Of a DNA stretch of 64,000 nucleotides, positions 23,581-32,044 are shown piece by piece (the first letter of the stretch is position 1; each line of letters starts with the position of its first letter). The DNA is from SYLG01 sp965226945 (GTDB lineage Bacteria > Planctomycetota > Planctomycetia > Gemmatales > Gemmataceae). The stretch spans positions 1,612,001 to 1,676,000 of the forward strand of contig OZ245717.1 of the NCBI GenBank assembly GCA_965226945.1, in the 5' to 3' direction. Under the pieces are notes generated by a model. That model saw nothing but the letters and a program-made list of their open reading frames with translations. It did no database searches and was not told the origin of the DNA. A program made the position numbers and the translations under genes.

Positions 23581-25953
23581 CTACCGGTACAGAAGCACCG
23601 CCTCGCGTCGTTTTTGAAACTCCTCCCGGTCCCGTTCCCAGCTTGCAAGGATGGCGGAAAGTTCCTTGCCTTCTTTAATCGCTTTGAGGGTCTCTTTGGA
23701 GCACAACAATTTCTCCATTTTATCGACTTGCCAGGTTTCGGGATGAACCTTACGTAACGCCAGCGCCAAACCGATTCCCAGGCGAAGCGGTTCGACCGCA
23801 TTCAGTTGATCGACCACGATGTCGATTCCGCGGCATTCCTGGTTCGCGAAGACGCTCGATGTTGGCGTGCGCGTGGTCGCAACGAAGCGAACTCCGGGAA
23901 GGTTCATCGCTTGCAATTCCTTGATGACCGAATGCGGTTCGAGCCAGGGTGCGCCGATCCATTCGAAGGGCCGGTCGGTGCCTCGGCCCACGCTCAGGTT
24001 CGTCAATTCGAGCAGGCCAATGCCTGGATAGTTGAGCGCAGCGGGCACTGATCGCAAATTGGGTGAAGGCGCCACCCACTCCAGGCCGGTCCCATCAAAG
24101 CGCATTTCTCGCTTCCAACCGGACATCGGAACCACATCCAGTTGAACTGCCGGAAACTTCTTTCCGGCGCCGTGCCTCTCGGCGGCATAAAGGCGCGCCA
24201 TTTCCCCGAGGGTAAGCCCATGGCGCACCGGCACCCGGTGAAAGGCGACAAACGATTCGCTGCCCGCATCGGTCAATGGACCGCCAAACATTACGCCGCC
24301 GATTGGGTTGGGCCGGTCAAGCACCATGACGCCAATCCCCGCTTCGGCGGCCGCTTCCATGATCAGGCCCAAGGTGCTCGAATAAGTGTAAAAGCGACAT
24401 CCCGCATCCTGAATGTCGAAAACAAGCAGGTCCAACCCTTTCACTTGTTCGGCAGTCGGCTTGCGTCTTGGCCCATAAAGACTATGAACGGGTAACGAAG
24501 TGGCCGGGTCAACGCCATCTAAAATCGGTTTATCCAAGGCCCCGCGCAGGCCATGTTCAGGGCTGAAGAGCGCCCTGAGCTCGACACCCCGAGCTCGCTT
24601 CAACAGGTCGATCGTCGAATGCCCCTCCCGATCTCGGCCCGTGTGATTGGTGACCAGGCCGATTTTTTTGCCTTCCAACCGCGAGAATTCCGTTTTCTGC
24701 AAGACCTCCAGCCCGGTCTGCACTGGTGGCTTGGGCACCTTGGGCAGCCCCATCAAATAGGCCGCCTGAGTCGCCACCTGACCGCGCAGGCCTTGCACAT
24801 TTCCCTTGCCATCGGGATGAACCCGATTGGAAAGAAACAAGACAAAGCCATTATGATCCGGTTCGATCCAGAGTGAGGTGCCGGTGAAGCCGGTGTGGCC
24901 AAAACCTCGACGAGGATAAAAAGCCTTTCCCCGGTTGGAGGAAAATCCGGTATCGCAGTCCCAGCCATAAGTGCGCCATCCGTCCGGCACCGGGCGCGGC
25001 ATCGTCCAGACCTCGACCATTCTGCGGCTCAAGATGCGCTTGCCGTCGAGTTCGCCCCCATGAAGGACCATGCGCGTAAATCGGGAAAGATCCGACGCGG
25101 TCGAAAAGAGGCCGGCATGACCGGCAACCCCGCCAAGTCGAAACGCCCTGGGATCGTGAACCTCTCCCTTCATCCACTCGTCCTTGCGCATTTCGGTGGG
25201 AGCGGTGCGCGCCCTGCCGGTTCCGGAGACACCAAACGATGTCGAGTTCATTTGCAGCGGTTCAAAAATGGTGCGGGCGCAGAAGCGGTCGAGCGGTTCA
25301 CCCGAAGCGCGCCGAACCAACTCGCCAAGAACGATGTAACCGACATCGCTGTAGCGCGAACGGCCACCCGCTGGGGACTCCAGTTTGAGTTTGGCAATTA
25401 TTGAAATGCTTTCAGCGGGCGTTCCTTCGTAGTCCTTGAGTGCATTGTCGGCAGTCAAACCCGAAGTGTGCAACAGCAGCTGTTCAATGGTGACGGCGTC
25501 CTTACCATTCTGGCCAAACTCGGGCCAATGTTTGGCCACCTTGTCGGCATATGAGAGCTTGCCCTGCTCAACGAGAATCGCAATGGCGGTCGAAGTCGCG
25601 ATGGGCTTGGTCAGCGAGGCCAGATCGTAAATCGTATCGAGTGAGAGAGGTTCCGGGGTCGGTAAGAGCTGGCGCTTGCCAAACGCTTTCTTGAATAGAA
25701 CTCGGTCAGCGCGTTCCACGCTAACGATCACACCTGGGACCTTTTGATCCTTGATCGCCTGCTCGATTTCTCTCGCCATCTCCGCGGCAAAGGGATTATT
25801 GGCCTCGGTCACTCGAACCGTGCGTGCGGCCAGAACTCCGTCAGCCGCTTTTTCCTGCGGAGATCGACTCCAACCGGGTTGGGACTGTAGCATCCCTGCC
25901 AACAGCCCGCCCAGTGTTCCGAGGAATCGAAGAAGGGTTCCGGCTGACTGCAT
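23581..25953 (-). CDS. Serine beta-lactamase-fold hydrolase fused to NamZ-type exo-muramidase (DUF1343)
   Basis: 790 residues. Signal peptide from ATG 25953 (GGAG six bases upstream; the frame is open to 25992). Residues about 52-400 are a class C beta-lactamase/esterase-type domain with SxxK at S113-LT-K116 and a YSDVGYIVLGEL second motif. Residues about 410-790 are DUF1343: LEGKKIGLVTNHTGRD, ALFSPEHGLRGALD, LLVFDIQDAGCRFYTYSST and VAPSPNLRS. Bacillus subtilis NamZ (YbbC, GH171), of this family, removes terminal MurNAc from peptidoglycan fragments; the neighbouring YbbE protein there is a beta-lactamase-fold enzyme, so the two activities are joined here. A role in wall recycling is inference. 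Confidence 0.85.
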   Translation of the reverse strand: MQSAGTLLRFLGTLGGLLAGMLQSQPGWSRSPQEKAADGVLAARTVRVTEANNPFAAEMAREIEQAIKDQKVPGVIVSVERADRVLFKKAFGKRQLLPTPEPLSLDTIYDLASLTKPIATSTAIAILVEQGKLSYADKVAKHWPEFGQNGKDAVTIEQLLLHTSGLTADNALKDYEGTPAESISIIAKLKLESPAGGRSRYSDVGYIVLGELVRRASGEPLDRFCARTIFEPLQMNSTSFGVSGTGRARTAPTEMRKDEWMKGEVHDPRAFRLGGVAGHAGLFSTASDLSRFTRMVLHGGELDGKRILSRRMVEVWTMPRPVPDGWRTYGWDCDTGFSSNRGKAFYPRRGFGHTGFTGTSLWIEPDHNGFVLFLSNRVHPDGKGNVQGLRGQVATQAAYLMGLPKVPKPPVQTGLEVLQKTEFSRLEGKKIGLVTNHTGRDREGHSTIDLLKRARGVELRALFSPEHGLRGALDKPILDGVDPATSLPVHSLYGPRRKPTAEQVKGLDLLVFDIQDAGCRFYTYSSTLGLIMEAAAEAGIGVMVLDRPNPIGGVMFGGPLTDAGSESFVAFHRVPVRHGLTLGEMARLYAAERHGAGKKFPAVQLDVVPMSGWKREMRFDGTGLEWVAPSPNLRSVPAALNYPGIGLLELTNLSVGRGTDRPFEWIGAPWLEPHSVIKELQAMNLPGVRFVATTRTPTSSVFANQECRGIDIVVDQLNAVEPLRLGIGLALALRKVHPETWQVDKMEKLLCSKETLKAIKEGKELSAILASWERDREEFQKRREAVLLYR

Positions 25954-26132
25954 GGCACGCTCCGTAGCGGCCAACTTGAGGGGGTTGGCCAAATGGGAGC
26001 CTAGCAGTCAACCGGATGCCGCCAAGGCGATCTCAAGGAAACTCATCCAAGTTTCCCAGAAGCGGCGATGATCGGAATTTTCTCTCTACTTCTCTCTCTA
26101 CTTCTCTCTACTGTTCTCCCCAATCTTCTTCC

Positions 26133-26936
26133 TCAGGGCGCCGCCATGGACGCTCCCTTGGGCGATGATGGCACCATCGACTCAGGCCGGCGAGGCTCGG
26201 CATGCGAACGCGGCGGCGTCAAAGACTGTGGCCCGCTCGACACGGCCCCCGTGGTCTTGGCCGCTTCAGGCAGCGCGCCTTCGCGCTTCATCGGCTCGCG
26301 CCCCATGGGATTGGTCTTCTGAAAATCCCTTGGCGTGTAACCGCCTTTTTGCTGATCACGACCGGGAAGCTCGGCGACAGTCGATTCCGCCCTGGCCCTT
26401 GCTGGCTCGCGGCCCTTGGATTCGCCCGGGAAGGAGTCACGCCGCGCGGGACCGGATCCATTCGCCGTCGGTCCGGCGCCCTGGAACGGCTTGGTGAACT
26501 GCTTGCGCACCGGATCGAAATCTTGCCACTGGGCAGGTAGGCGATGAAGGTAGCGGCCGATGCCGAACTTGACCGCGGCGCGCTTGAGCGCATCGGAGAA
26601 GGCTGCTTTGCGCCGGTCGCCTTCGTCGGGTTGTTCGCTGGGACCACCGACATCGACCTTGCAAATCCACTCGCCGTTGATGCGCACGCGCAGGCGGCAG
26701 ATCACCGAGCCATCGTTCATGCACTCGTATTCGTCTTGCCAGTGGATCAGGCCGAGCACTTCGTCCAACCGGTCCTGAATGGCTCGGGCGTCGAGGTAGG
26801 GAATCGCCAGGGCCCGATTGCCGGAAACCACGCCCGGCTTGATGCGAATCGCCTGGCTTTCAAAAGGCGCGGCCAGCGCGTCCATGATCGATTCGGGAGT
26901 TGTGGGACGAGAGTGCTGATGCGATGGCGAGGACAT
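26133..26936 (-). CDS. Rad52/Rad22-family single-strand annealing protein
   Basis: 267 residues from ATG 26936 (AGGAAG eight bases upstream; the frame stays open to 26993). The N-terminal half (about 20-140) matches the Rad52 core: YLDARAIQDRLDEVLGLIHW, then VICRLRVRINGEWICKVDVG and KAAFSDALKRAAVKFGIGRY. These proteins anneal single-stranded DNA in recombination and repair. The C-terminal half is Pro/Ser/Lys-rich and probably disordered. It stands alone between a beta-lactamase/NamZ gene and a DUF1501 gene, with its own promoter. No phage genes are nearby, although many bacterial relatives are phage-derived. Confidence 0.88.
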   Translation of the reverse strand: MSSPSHQHSRPTTPESIMDALAAPFESQAIRIKPGVVSGNRALAIPYLDARAIQDRLDEVLGLIHWQDEYECMNDGSVICRLRVRINGEWICKVDVGGPSEQPDEGDRRKAAFSDALKRAAVKFGIGRYLHRLPAQWQDFDPVRKQFTKPFQGAGPTANGSGPARRDSFPGESKGREPARARAESTVAELPGRDQQKGGYTPRDFQKTNPMGREPMKREGALPEAAKTTGAVSSGPQSLTPPRSHAEPRRPESMVPSSPKGASMAAP

Positions 26937-26976
26937 GGGTCGACTTCCTGTGGGGATCAGATCTGACCTTTTGTCC

Positions 26977-27004
26977 AGTATACAAATGAACAAGCACCTG
27001 TCAA
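26977..27004 (-). promoter_or_regulatory. Sigma70-type promoter of the rad52-like gene
   Basis: On the minus strand TTGACA (27004-26999) is followed after 16 bases by TATACT (26982-26977), a near-consensus promoter about 40 bases upstream of the start codon. TTGT-ATACTGG-ACAA, a short inverted repeat, overlaps the -10 box and could be an operator. Confidence 0.65.
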
Positions 27005-27010
27005 CGAAAA

Positions 27011-27032
27011 CGCCGGAGATTTCTCCCCGGCG
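27011..27032. terminator. GC-rich hairpin downstream of the DUF1501 gene
   Basis: CGCCGGAGA pairs with TCTCCCCGGCG with two unpaired C residues. It lies about 40 bases after the stop of the minus-strand DUF1501 gene and just upstream of the rad52-like promoter, so it could insulate the two. On the minus strand it is followed by CGTTTTCG, a weak T-run. Confidence 0.45.
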
Positions 27033-27074
27033 TGTCGTGAATCGAAAGTAATTGGCGCCTGTTCGGCCGTTTAG

Positions 27075-28433
27075 TTAAACCAATTCCCTCATCGGCGCAT
27101 GCGAGGTGAGGTGTTGCGGACGGCCCGTGGGGTCGTTGACGAAGCTGGTCGCCGGGTCGAGACCCAGGTTGTGGTACAGGGTGCCGAACACCTCGCCGAA
27201 CTCGACGGGGCGGTCCTTGGCGAATTCGCCCAGGCGGTTCGTGGCGCCGATGACCTGGCCGCCGCGGATGCCGCCGCCGAACATGAGCGCGGAGCTGACC
27301 TGGGGCCAGTGATCGCGGCCGGCTTCCTTGTTGATGCGCGGCGTGCGGCCGAATTCGCCCCAGACGACGACGCTGACATCATCGAGCATGCCGCGGATTT
27401 CCAGATCGTCGATCAGGGCGCCAATGGCCTGATCGAGCTTGGAACCGTGGTCGCGCACCAGGTCGAAGTTCTTGCCGTGGCTGTCCCAGCGGCCATAGCT
27501 CAGGGTCACCACGCGCACGCCCGCCTCAATGAGGCGGCGAGCCATGAGGATGTGCTCGTTGACCGTGGGGGAGCCGTCGTACTGGTACTGGTAAGGCTTG
27601 CCGTCGCCATAGCGGGCGCGGACCTTGTCGCTTTCCTTGCTCAGATCGAGCGCATCGACCAGACGGCTGGAGGCGAGCACGCCCAGGGCGCGTTCCTTGA
27701 GGTCGTCCATGCCGGCGACTTGACCGGAGAAATCGATCTCTTTTTTCAGCGTGTCGAAGGCACTGAGCAGGCGGCGGCGATCGCCCAGGTGCTTCGTGTT
27801 CACATCCCTCAGGGTGAGGTTCGCCATGCCCGGTCCGTCTGGCTTGAACGGACGGTAGGAGGGCCCGAGGAAACCAGCTGTGCCCGCGTCGGACCAGGGA
27901 CCGTGCTGGGTCTTTTCCGCAAGACCCACGAAGGGGGGCACGGAAGGATCGGTCGGGCCTTGCAGCTTGGTGACGACGGCGCCCAGGCTCGGCCGGCCGC
28001 CGATGGCGCTCAACGAGTTTTGCGGCCAGCCAGACAGACACTGAATGCCGTCGTGGCCGCCCTGCGCGCCGACGATCGTGCGGATGGCAACACATTTATC
28101 GAAGCGGGCCGCGATCTGCGGGAACACTTCACCGATCTGGATGCCGGGAACCTTGGTTGCGATCGGCTTGAATTCGCCGCGAATCTCCGCGGGGGCTTCC
28201 GTCTTGATGTCCCACATGTCCTGGTGGGGAGGTCCGCCGCCTAAGAAGATATTGATGACCGCCTTGTGCTTGCTGGTCGTCAAGCCCTTGGCCGCCGCAG
28301 CCGCTTCGGCGCGATTGAGATCGGCCAGGGTGAAGGCGCCCGCACCCACTCCCAGTGCGCCAACCTGAATGAAACTACGCCGGCTCACGCCGTCGCATGT
28401 TTTTTGCACTCGGGGTCCAAATAAGGAAAGCAT
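27075..28433 (-). CDS. DUF1501 protein with Tat signal
   Basis: 452 residues. A twin-arginine leader (VSRRSFIQVGALGVGAGAFT) directs folded export. The mature part shows the DUF1501 pattern: INIFLGGGPPHQDMWDIKTE, VVTLSYGRWDSHGKNFD and VVVWGEFGRTPRINKEAGRD, an alkaline-phosphatase-superfamily-like fold. In the phylum these usually pair with DUF1549/DUF1553 cytochrome proteins; no such partner is adjacent. GAGGTGA lies just upstream of the ATG. It follows the tricorn-like gene on the same strand after 233 bases that contain a terminator-like hairpin, so it is probably transcribed separately. Function unknown. Confidence 0.88.
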   Translation of the reverse strand: MLSLFGPRVQKTCDGVSRRSFIQVGALGVGAGAFTLADLNRAEAAAAAKGLTTSKHKAVINIFLGGGPPHQDMWDIKTEAPAEIRGEFKPIATKVPGIQIGEVFPQIAARFDKCVAIRTIVGAQGGHDGIQCLSGWPQNSLSAIGGRPSLGAVVTKLQGPTDPSVPPFVGLAEKTQHGPWSDAGTAGFLGPSYRPFKPDGPGMANLTLRDVNTKHLGDRRRLLSAFDTLKKEIDFSGQVAGMDDLKERALGVLASSRLVDALDLSKESDKVRARYGDGKPYQYQYDGSPTVNEHILMARRLIEAGVRVVTLSYGRWDSHGKNFDLVRDHGSKLDQAIGALIDDLEIRGMLDDVSVVVWGEFGRTPRINKEAGRDHWPQVSSALMFGGGIRGGQVIGATNRLGEFAKDRPVEFGEVFGTLYHNLGLDPATSFVNDPTGRPQHLTSHAPMRELV

Positions 28434-28602
28434 GCGTCACCTCATGGCAAGGTGGGGACCAAAGCGGGAGGCCCCAGGATCAGTCGGAGGGTGCCGAGAA
28501 CGGCGTCCGGTGGGAATTCGTCTGCCTATCTATGTTAACCGTATCTCTCAGGCGATTCTCCGTCAAGTTGGGATGATTTCGCGGGCGCTCCGTTATCGAC
28601 GA

Positions 28603-28643
28603 AAATGGCCGGGTTGGATCAGTCGAAACGATCCCACCCGGCC
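28603..28643 (-). terminator. Terminator of the tricorn-like gene
   Basis: On the minus strand GGCCGGGTGGGATC (28643-28630) pairs with GATCCAACCCGGCC (28620-28607) with one mismatch and a 9-base loop, followed by ATTTTC. It begins about 24 bases after the stop. Confidence 0.6.
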
Positions 28644-28666
28644 CTCATCTCTTAAACCCCTTGGCA

Positions 28667-31600
28667 TCAACGCCTTGGGAACGCGGGCAACGGCGGAATT
28701 TTCTTCTCTTTCGTCTTCAATTCGTCCAAGATGTGGGCAATACCGCGCTCGAGTTGCTGATCGGTGCCCGAATATTCGAGCGCCGGATCATTATCAACAA
28801 CAATATCGGGCTCAACACCTACACCTTCCATGATCCATTGCTTGCCATCGATATCGTAGCGGCTGAACTCGGGTTTGTTGAGCGTGCCGCCGTCGAGCAG
28901 GGGCAAGGTGCCCCGAATGCCGACGACGCCGCCCCAGCTGCGCTTACCGATGAGTTTGCCCAATTTGTACTGGCGGAAGCGGTAGGGGAAGATGTCGCCA
29001 TCGGATGCGGAAAACTCGCTGAGCAAGCAGGTCATCGGTCCCCAGATCATCGCCTGGGGGTCGGTGTGCGGCGGACTGCCGCGCGCGACGCCAATCATGG
29101 CGACTTCGCGGCGCAGCCGTTCGATGAGCATGGGGGAGACATTGCCGCCGCCATTGCCGCGCATGTCGATGATGAGCGCCTTCTTGTCCACTTGCGGATA
29201 GAACTGGCGCACGAACTCATTGAGGCCGGTCACCTGCATGTCGGGCACATGGATGTAGGCAACCTTGCCGTTGGTCGCTTCATCGACGCGTTTGCGGTTC
29301 TTATCGATCCATTCCCGATAAAGGAGCTCCGATTCGGAGGCGATGGGCACCACGACCACTTCGCGGCTGCCGGTCATTTCGGGCTTGGCGCCAATGCGCA
29401 AAAGCACCGGCTTGCCGACCTTGTTGATGAGCGCCTGGTAAGGGCTCGCCAGTTCATTGACCGGCTTGCCATCGATGGCGAGCAAAAATTCCCCCACCTT
29501 GGCATTCACACCGGGGGCCGCCAGGGGCGAGGCCAATTTCGGATCCCAGGTGGAACCCGCATAAATCTTGGCGATGCGCGCATAGCCGGTCTTGGCATCG
29601 CGTTCGAGCACGGCGCCAAGCTGGCCCATCGGCACGCGCGGCGCTTTCGGCATTTCGCCGCCGCCGACATAGGCGTGGCCGGCATTCAGCTCGCTGATCA
29701 GCTCGCCGATGATGTAGCTCAAGTCGGCGCGATGGCGCACATAGGGCAAGAGCACCTCGTAGCGCTTGCGCAGGGCCACCCAGTCGTTGCCGTGCATGTT
29801 GGGGTCGTAAAAGAAATCGCGCATCTGGCGCCAGCATTCGTGGTAGATCTGCTTCCATTCGGCGGCATGGTCGAGTTCGACTTCGACGCTGGCGGTGTCG
29901 AGCGTGGCGCCAATCACCACGGGCGCGCGCGGCGTGTCGATCACGGCAATCTTGCGTTCTGGCGTTAGGACGGCCGCCTTCTTGCCATCGGCACCGATCA
30001 CGAGTTGGCCGATCGGCCCGATCACCGTTTCGGCCCGGGTGTTGAGGTCGTAAACCGCCCACACCGGGCGAGGATCGCGGCTGGAACCGCGTTGATACCA
30101 GACGGAGGATCCCACCGATTGCAAACCGGAGTAGTTGCCCGCGGGCGAGGGCAACTGGAAGGTGCGCTCGGCGAAGCCGTCGGCGTCGATCTTGATCCCC
30201 TGATCCTTGGCCGGCTCCTGGGCGGCCTTGGGGGCGTCAACCACTTCGTCGGTGCGCGGCTTGAAAGGAGAAGGCGTGTCTTTCGACAAGGCGATCGCGT
30301 AAACACGCGCCATGTCGCGGTAGGCGTGATTCCATTCGGTCGCCGAATAGATCGGATTGAGATCGCGATTGGAGACAAAGAAGAGGAACTTGCCGTCGCC
30401 CGAGAAGGTTGGCTCGAACGACGAGTGCCAGGTGTCGGTCGCCTCGATCGTCTGGCCGCTTTCGAGGTTCTTGAGCATCACGCGGCGGAAATCGTTCGAT
30501 TGCTGATCGGAGAAGGCGACCCACTTGCTATCGGGCGACCAGGAAGCATCGCGGATTTCCCACTGCTTCGACTGGAACACCTCGGTGATTTTGCGCGTGG
30601 CGACGTCGATCGCGCGCACGCGGAATTTGCGGTCGGTCCAGAGCAGTTTTTTCGAGTCGGGCGACCAGGAGAGGTCGTACAGGTAGATGTTGCCGCCGGT
30701 CGTCAGTTGAGTGGCCGGGCTTTTGCCGTCGGCGGCGATCAGATGCAGCTCGTCTTCGCCGGAGGCATCGGAGATGAAGGCGATCGACTTGCCGTCGGGC
30801 GACCAGGTCGCTTCGCGCTCGTGGGCGCCAGGGCTATGCGTCAGGCGGCGGGTGATGCCCGGGCCGCTCGGAAGGGTGAACAGTTCGCCGCGGGCGGTGA
30901 TCGCCACGCGCTTACCTTCCGGAGAGAGGGAAATGGAGCTAAGCTGGCCGGCCACATTCGTGAGCGTGGTGCGGGCCTGGCTGAAATCCTCGGCGAAATC
31001 GACTTTGATTTTTTCGACCTTCGAGTTGCCGAAATCGTATTTCCAGAGCCAGCCTCCCTGTTCGAAGACGATCGCCGCATCGCCCAGCGAGGGGAACTTG
31101 ATGTCGAAATCCTGAAACTCGGTGAGCTTGGCGACCGCCTTGGTGGTCAGGTCCAGCGAATAGAGGTTCATCCGCTTCGACGCTTCGCGATCAGACAGGA
31201 AATAAATCTTGTTGCCATGCCACATCGGCTCGATTTCCTGATCGGCGGTGTTGCAAAGCTGCTCGGTCTTTTTCGTGGCGAAGTCATAAGTCCAGAGATC
31301 GTCGCACATGCCGCCTCGGTAGCGCTTCCAGGTGCGGAACTCGCGGAAGATGCGGTTGTAGACCAGTTTCTTGCCATCGGGCGAATAGCTGGCAAAGCCG
31401 CCGCGCGGCAGCGGAAGGGGCTTGGCCATGCCGCCGGCAACATCGACCGTGTACAGGCTGCCGATGAAATCGTTGAAGGTGCTCATGCGCGAGCGGAAGA
31501 GGATTTCCTTGCCGTCGGGGGTCCAGCCCAGGGTGATGTTGTTGGGGCCCATCCGGTCGGAGACATCGTCGCGATCGAGCGTGGCGGTCCAGGTCAGGCG

Positions 31601-31912
31601 CACCGGCTCGCCGCCGCCGGCGGGGATGCGGTAAATTTCGGTGTTGCCGTCGTACTGGCCAGTGAAGGCGATCGTCTTGCCATCGGGAGAGAATTTGGGG
31701 AACGACTCAAAGCCGACGCTGCTTGTTAGCCGCCGGGCCGTGCCGCCCGCGGCGGGAACGGTGTAAAGGTCGCCTGAGTAAGTGAATACGACTTGGTCCT
31801 TGTGGATCGTGGGGAAGCGGAGCAGTCGACCCTCATCCGCGTAAGCCCCGATGGGGCCGAACCAGACGAGAACAATCAATGACGTGAATAGGATGCGGCG
31901 CAAGACGGTCAT
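28667..31912 (-). CDS. Tricorn-like protease with PDZ and S41 core
   Basis: 1081 residues with a signal peptide (ILFTSLIVLVWFGPIGAYA). Residues about 30-600 are repeated beta-propeller blades of the TolB/tricorn kind (FSPDGKTIAFTG, WSPDGKSIAFISD, WSPDSKWVAFSD). A linker and an S41 helical region follow; LNAGHAYVGGG carries the likely catalytic His, a PDZ domain is near residues 790-880 (KVGEFLLAIDGKPVNEL), and the nucleophile Ser is in CLLSEFSASDGD (about 965-968). Length and layout match tricorn-family peptidases, which degrade oligopeptides. The archaeal enzyme is cytoplasmic, but the leader here indicates an exported form. It is divergent from a DUF1501 gene at 32045. Confidence 0.92.
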   Translation of the reverse strand: MTVLRRILFTSLIVLVWFGPIGAYADEGRLLRFPTIHKDQVVFTYSGDLYTVPAAGGTARRLTSSVGFESFPKFSPDGKTIAFTGQYDGNTEIYRIPAGGGEPVRLTWTATLDRDDVSDRMGPNNITLGWTPDGKEILFRSRMSTFNDFIGSLYTVDVAGGMAKPLPLPRGGFASYSPDGKKLVYNRIFREFRTWKRYRGGMCDDLWTYDFATKKTEQLCNTADQEIEPMWHGNKIYFLSDREASKRMNLYSLDLTTKAVAKLTEFQDFDIKFPSLGDAAIVFEQGGWLWKYDFGNSKVEKIKVDFAEDFSQARTTLTNVAGQLSSISLSPEGKRVAITARGELFTLPSGPGITRRLTHSPGAHEREATWSPDGKSIAFISDASGEDELHLIAADGKSPATQLTTGGNIYLYDLSWSPDSKKLLWTDRKFRVRAIDVATRKITEVFQSKQWEIRDASWSPDSKWVAFSDQQSNDFRRVMLKNLESGQTIEATDTWHSSFEPTFSGDGKFLFFVSNRDLNPIYSATEWNHAYRDMARVYAIALSKDTPSPFKPRTDEVVDAPKAAQEPAKDQGIKIDADGFAERTFQLPSPAGNYSGLQSVGSSVWYQRGSSRDPRPVWAVYDLNTRAETVIGPIGQLVIGADGKKAAVLTPERKIAVIDTPRAPVVIGATLDTASVEVELDHAAEWKQIYHECWRQMRDFFYDPNMHGNDWVALRKRYEVLLPYVRHRADLSYIIGELISELNAGHAYVGGGEMPKAPRVPMGQLGAVLERDAKTGYARIAKIYAGSTWDPKLASPLAAPGVNAKVGEFLLAIDGKPVNELASPYQALINKVGKPVLLRIGAKPEMTGSREVVVVPIASESELLYREWIDKNRKRVDEATNGKVAYIHVPDMQVTGLNEFVRQFYPQVDKKALIIDMRGNGGGNVSPMLIERLRREVAMIGVARGSPPHTDPQAMIWGPMTCLLSEFSASDGDIFPYRFRQYKLGKLIGKRSWGGVVGIRGTLPLLDGGTLNKPEFSRYDIDGKQWIMEGVGVEPDIVVDNDPALEYSGTDQQLERGIAHILDELKTKEKKIPPLPAFPRR

Positions 31913-32044
31913 CTCAGAACCCCTCTTTTTACCAATCGCCCCATTTTAAAATCTTGACAGCCGGTCTGTAAAGGCCAGGGCCGGTAGAGAGGTTCGGGGC
32001 AGGCGAAGCTTGCTAGGATAAAACCTTGGCAAAAGGGCGGCAAC

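Noticed and set aside
26081..26125. CTCTCTACTT iterations
   Set aside because: Simple pyrimidine-rich low-complexity tract just after the rad52-like stop; no symmetry or T-run on the relevant strand.
28661..31729. Two long plus-strand frames opposite the tricorn-like gene
   Set aside because: Antisense shadows of a gene with strong family motifs; no ribosome sites or domains.
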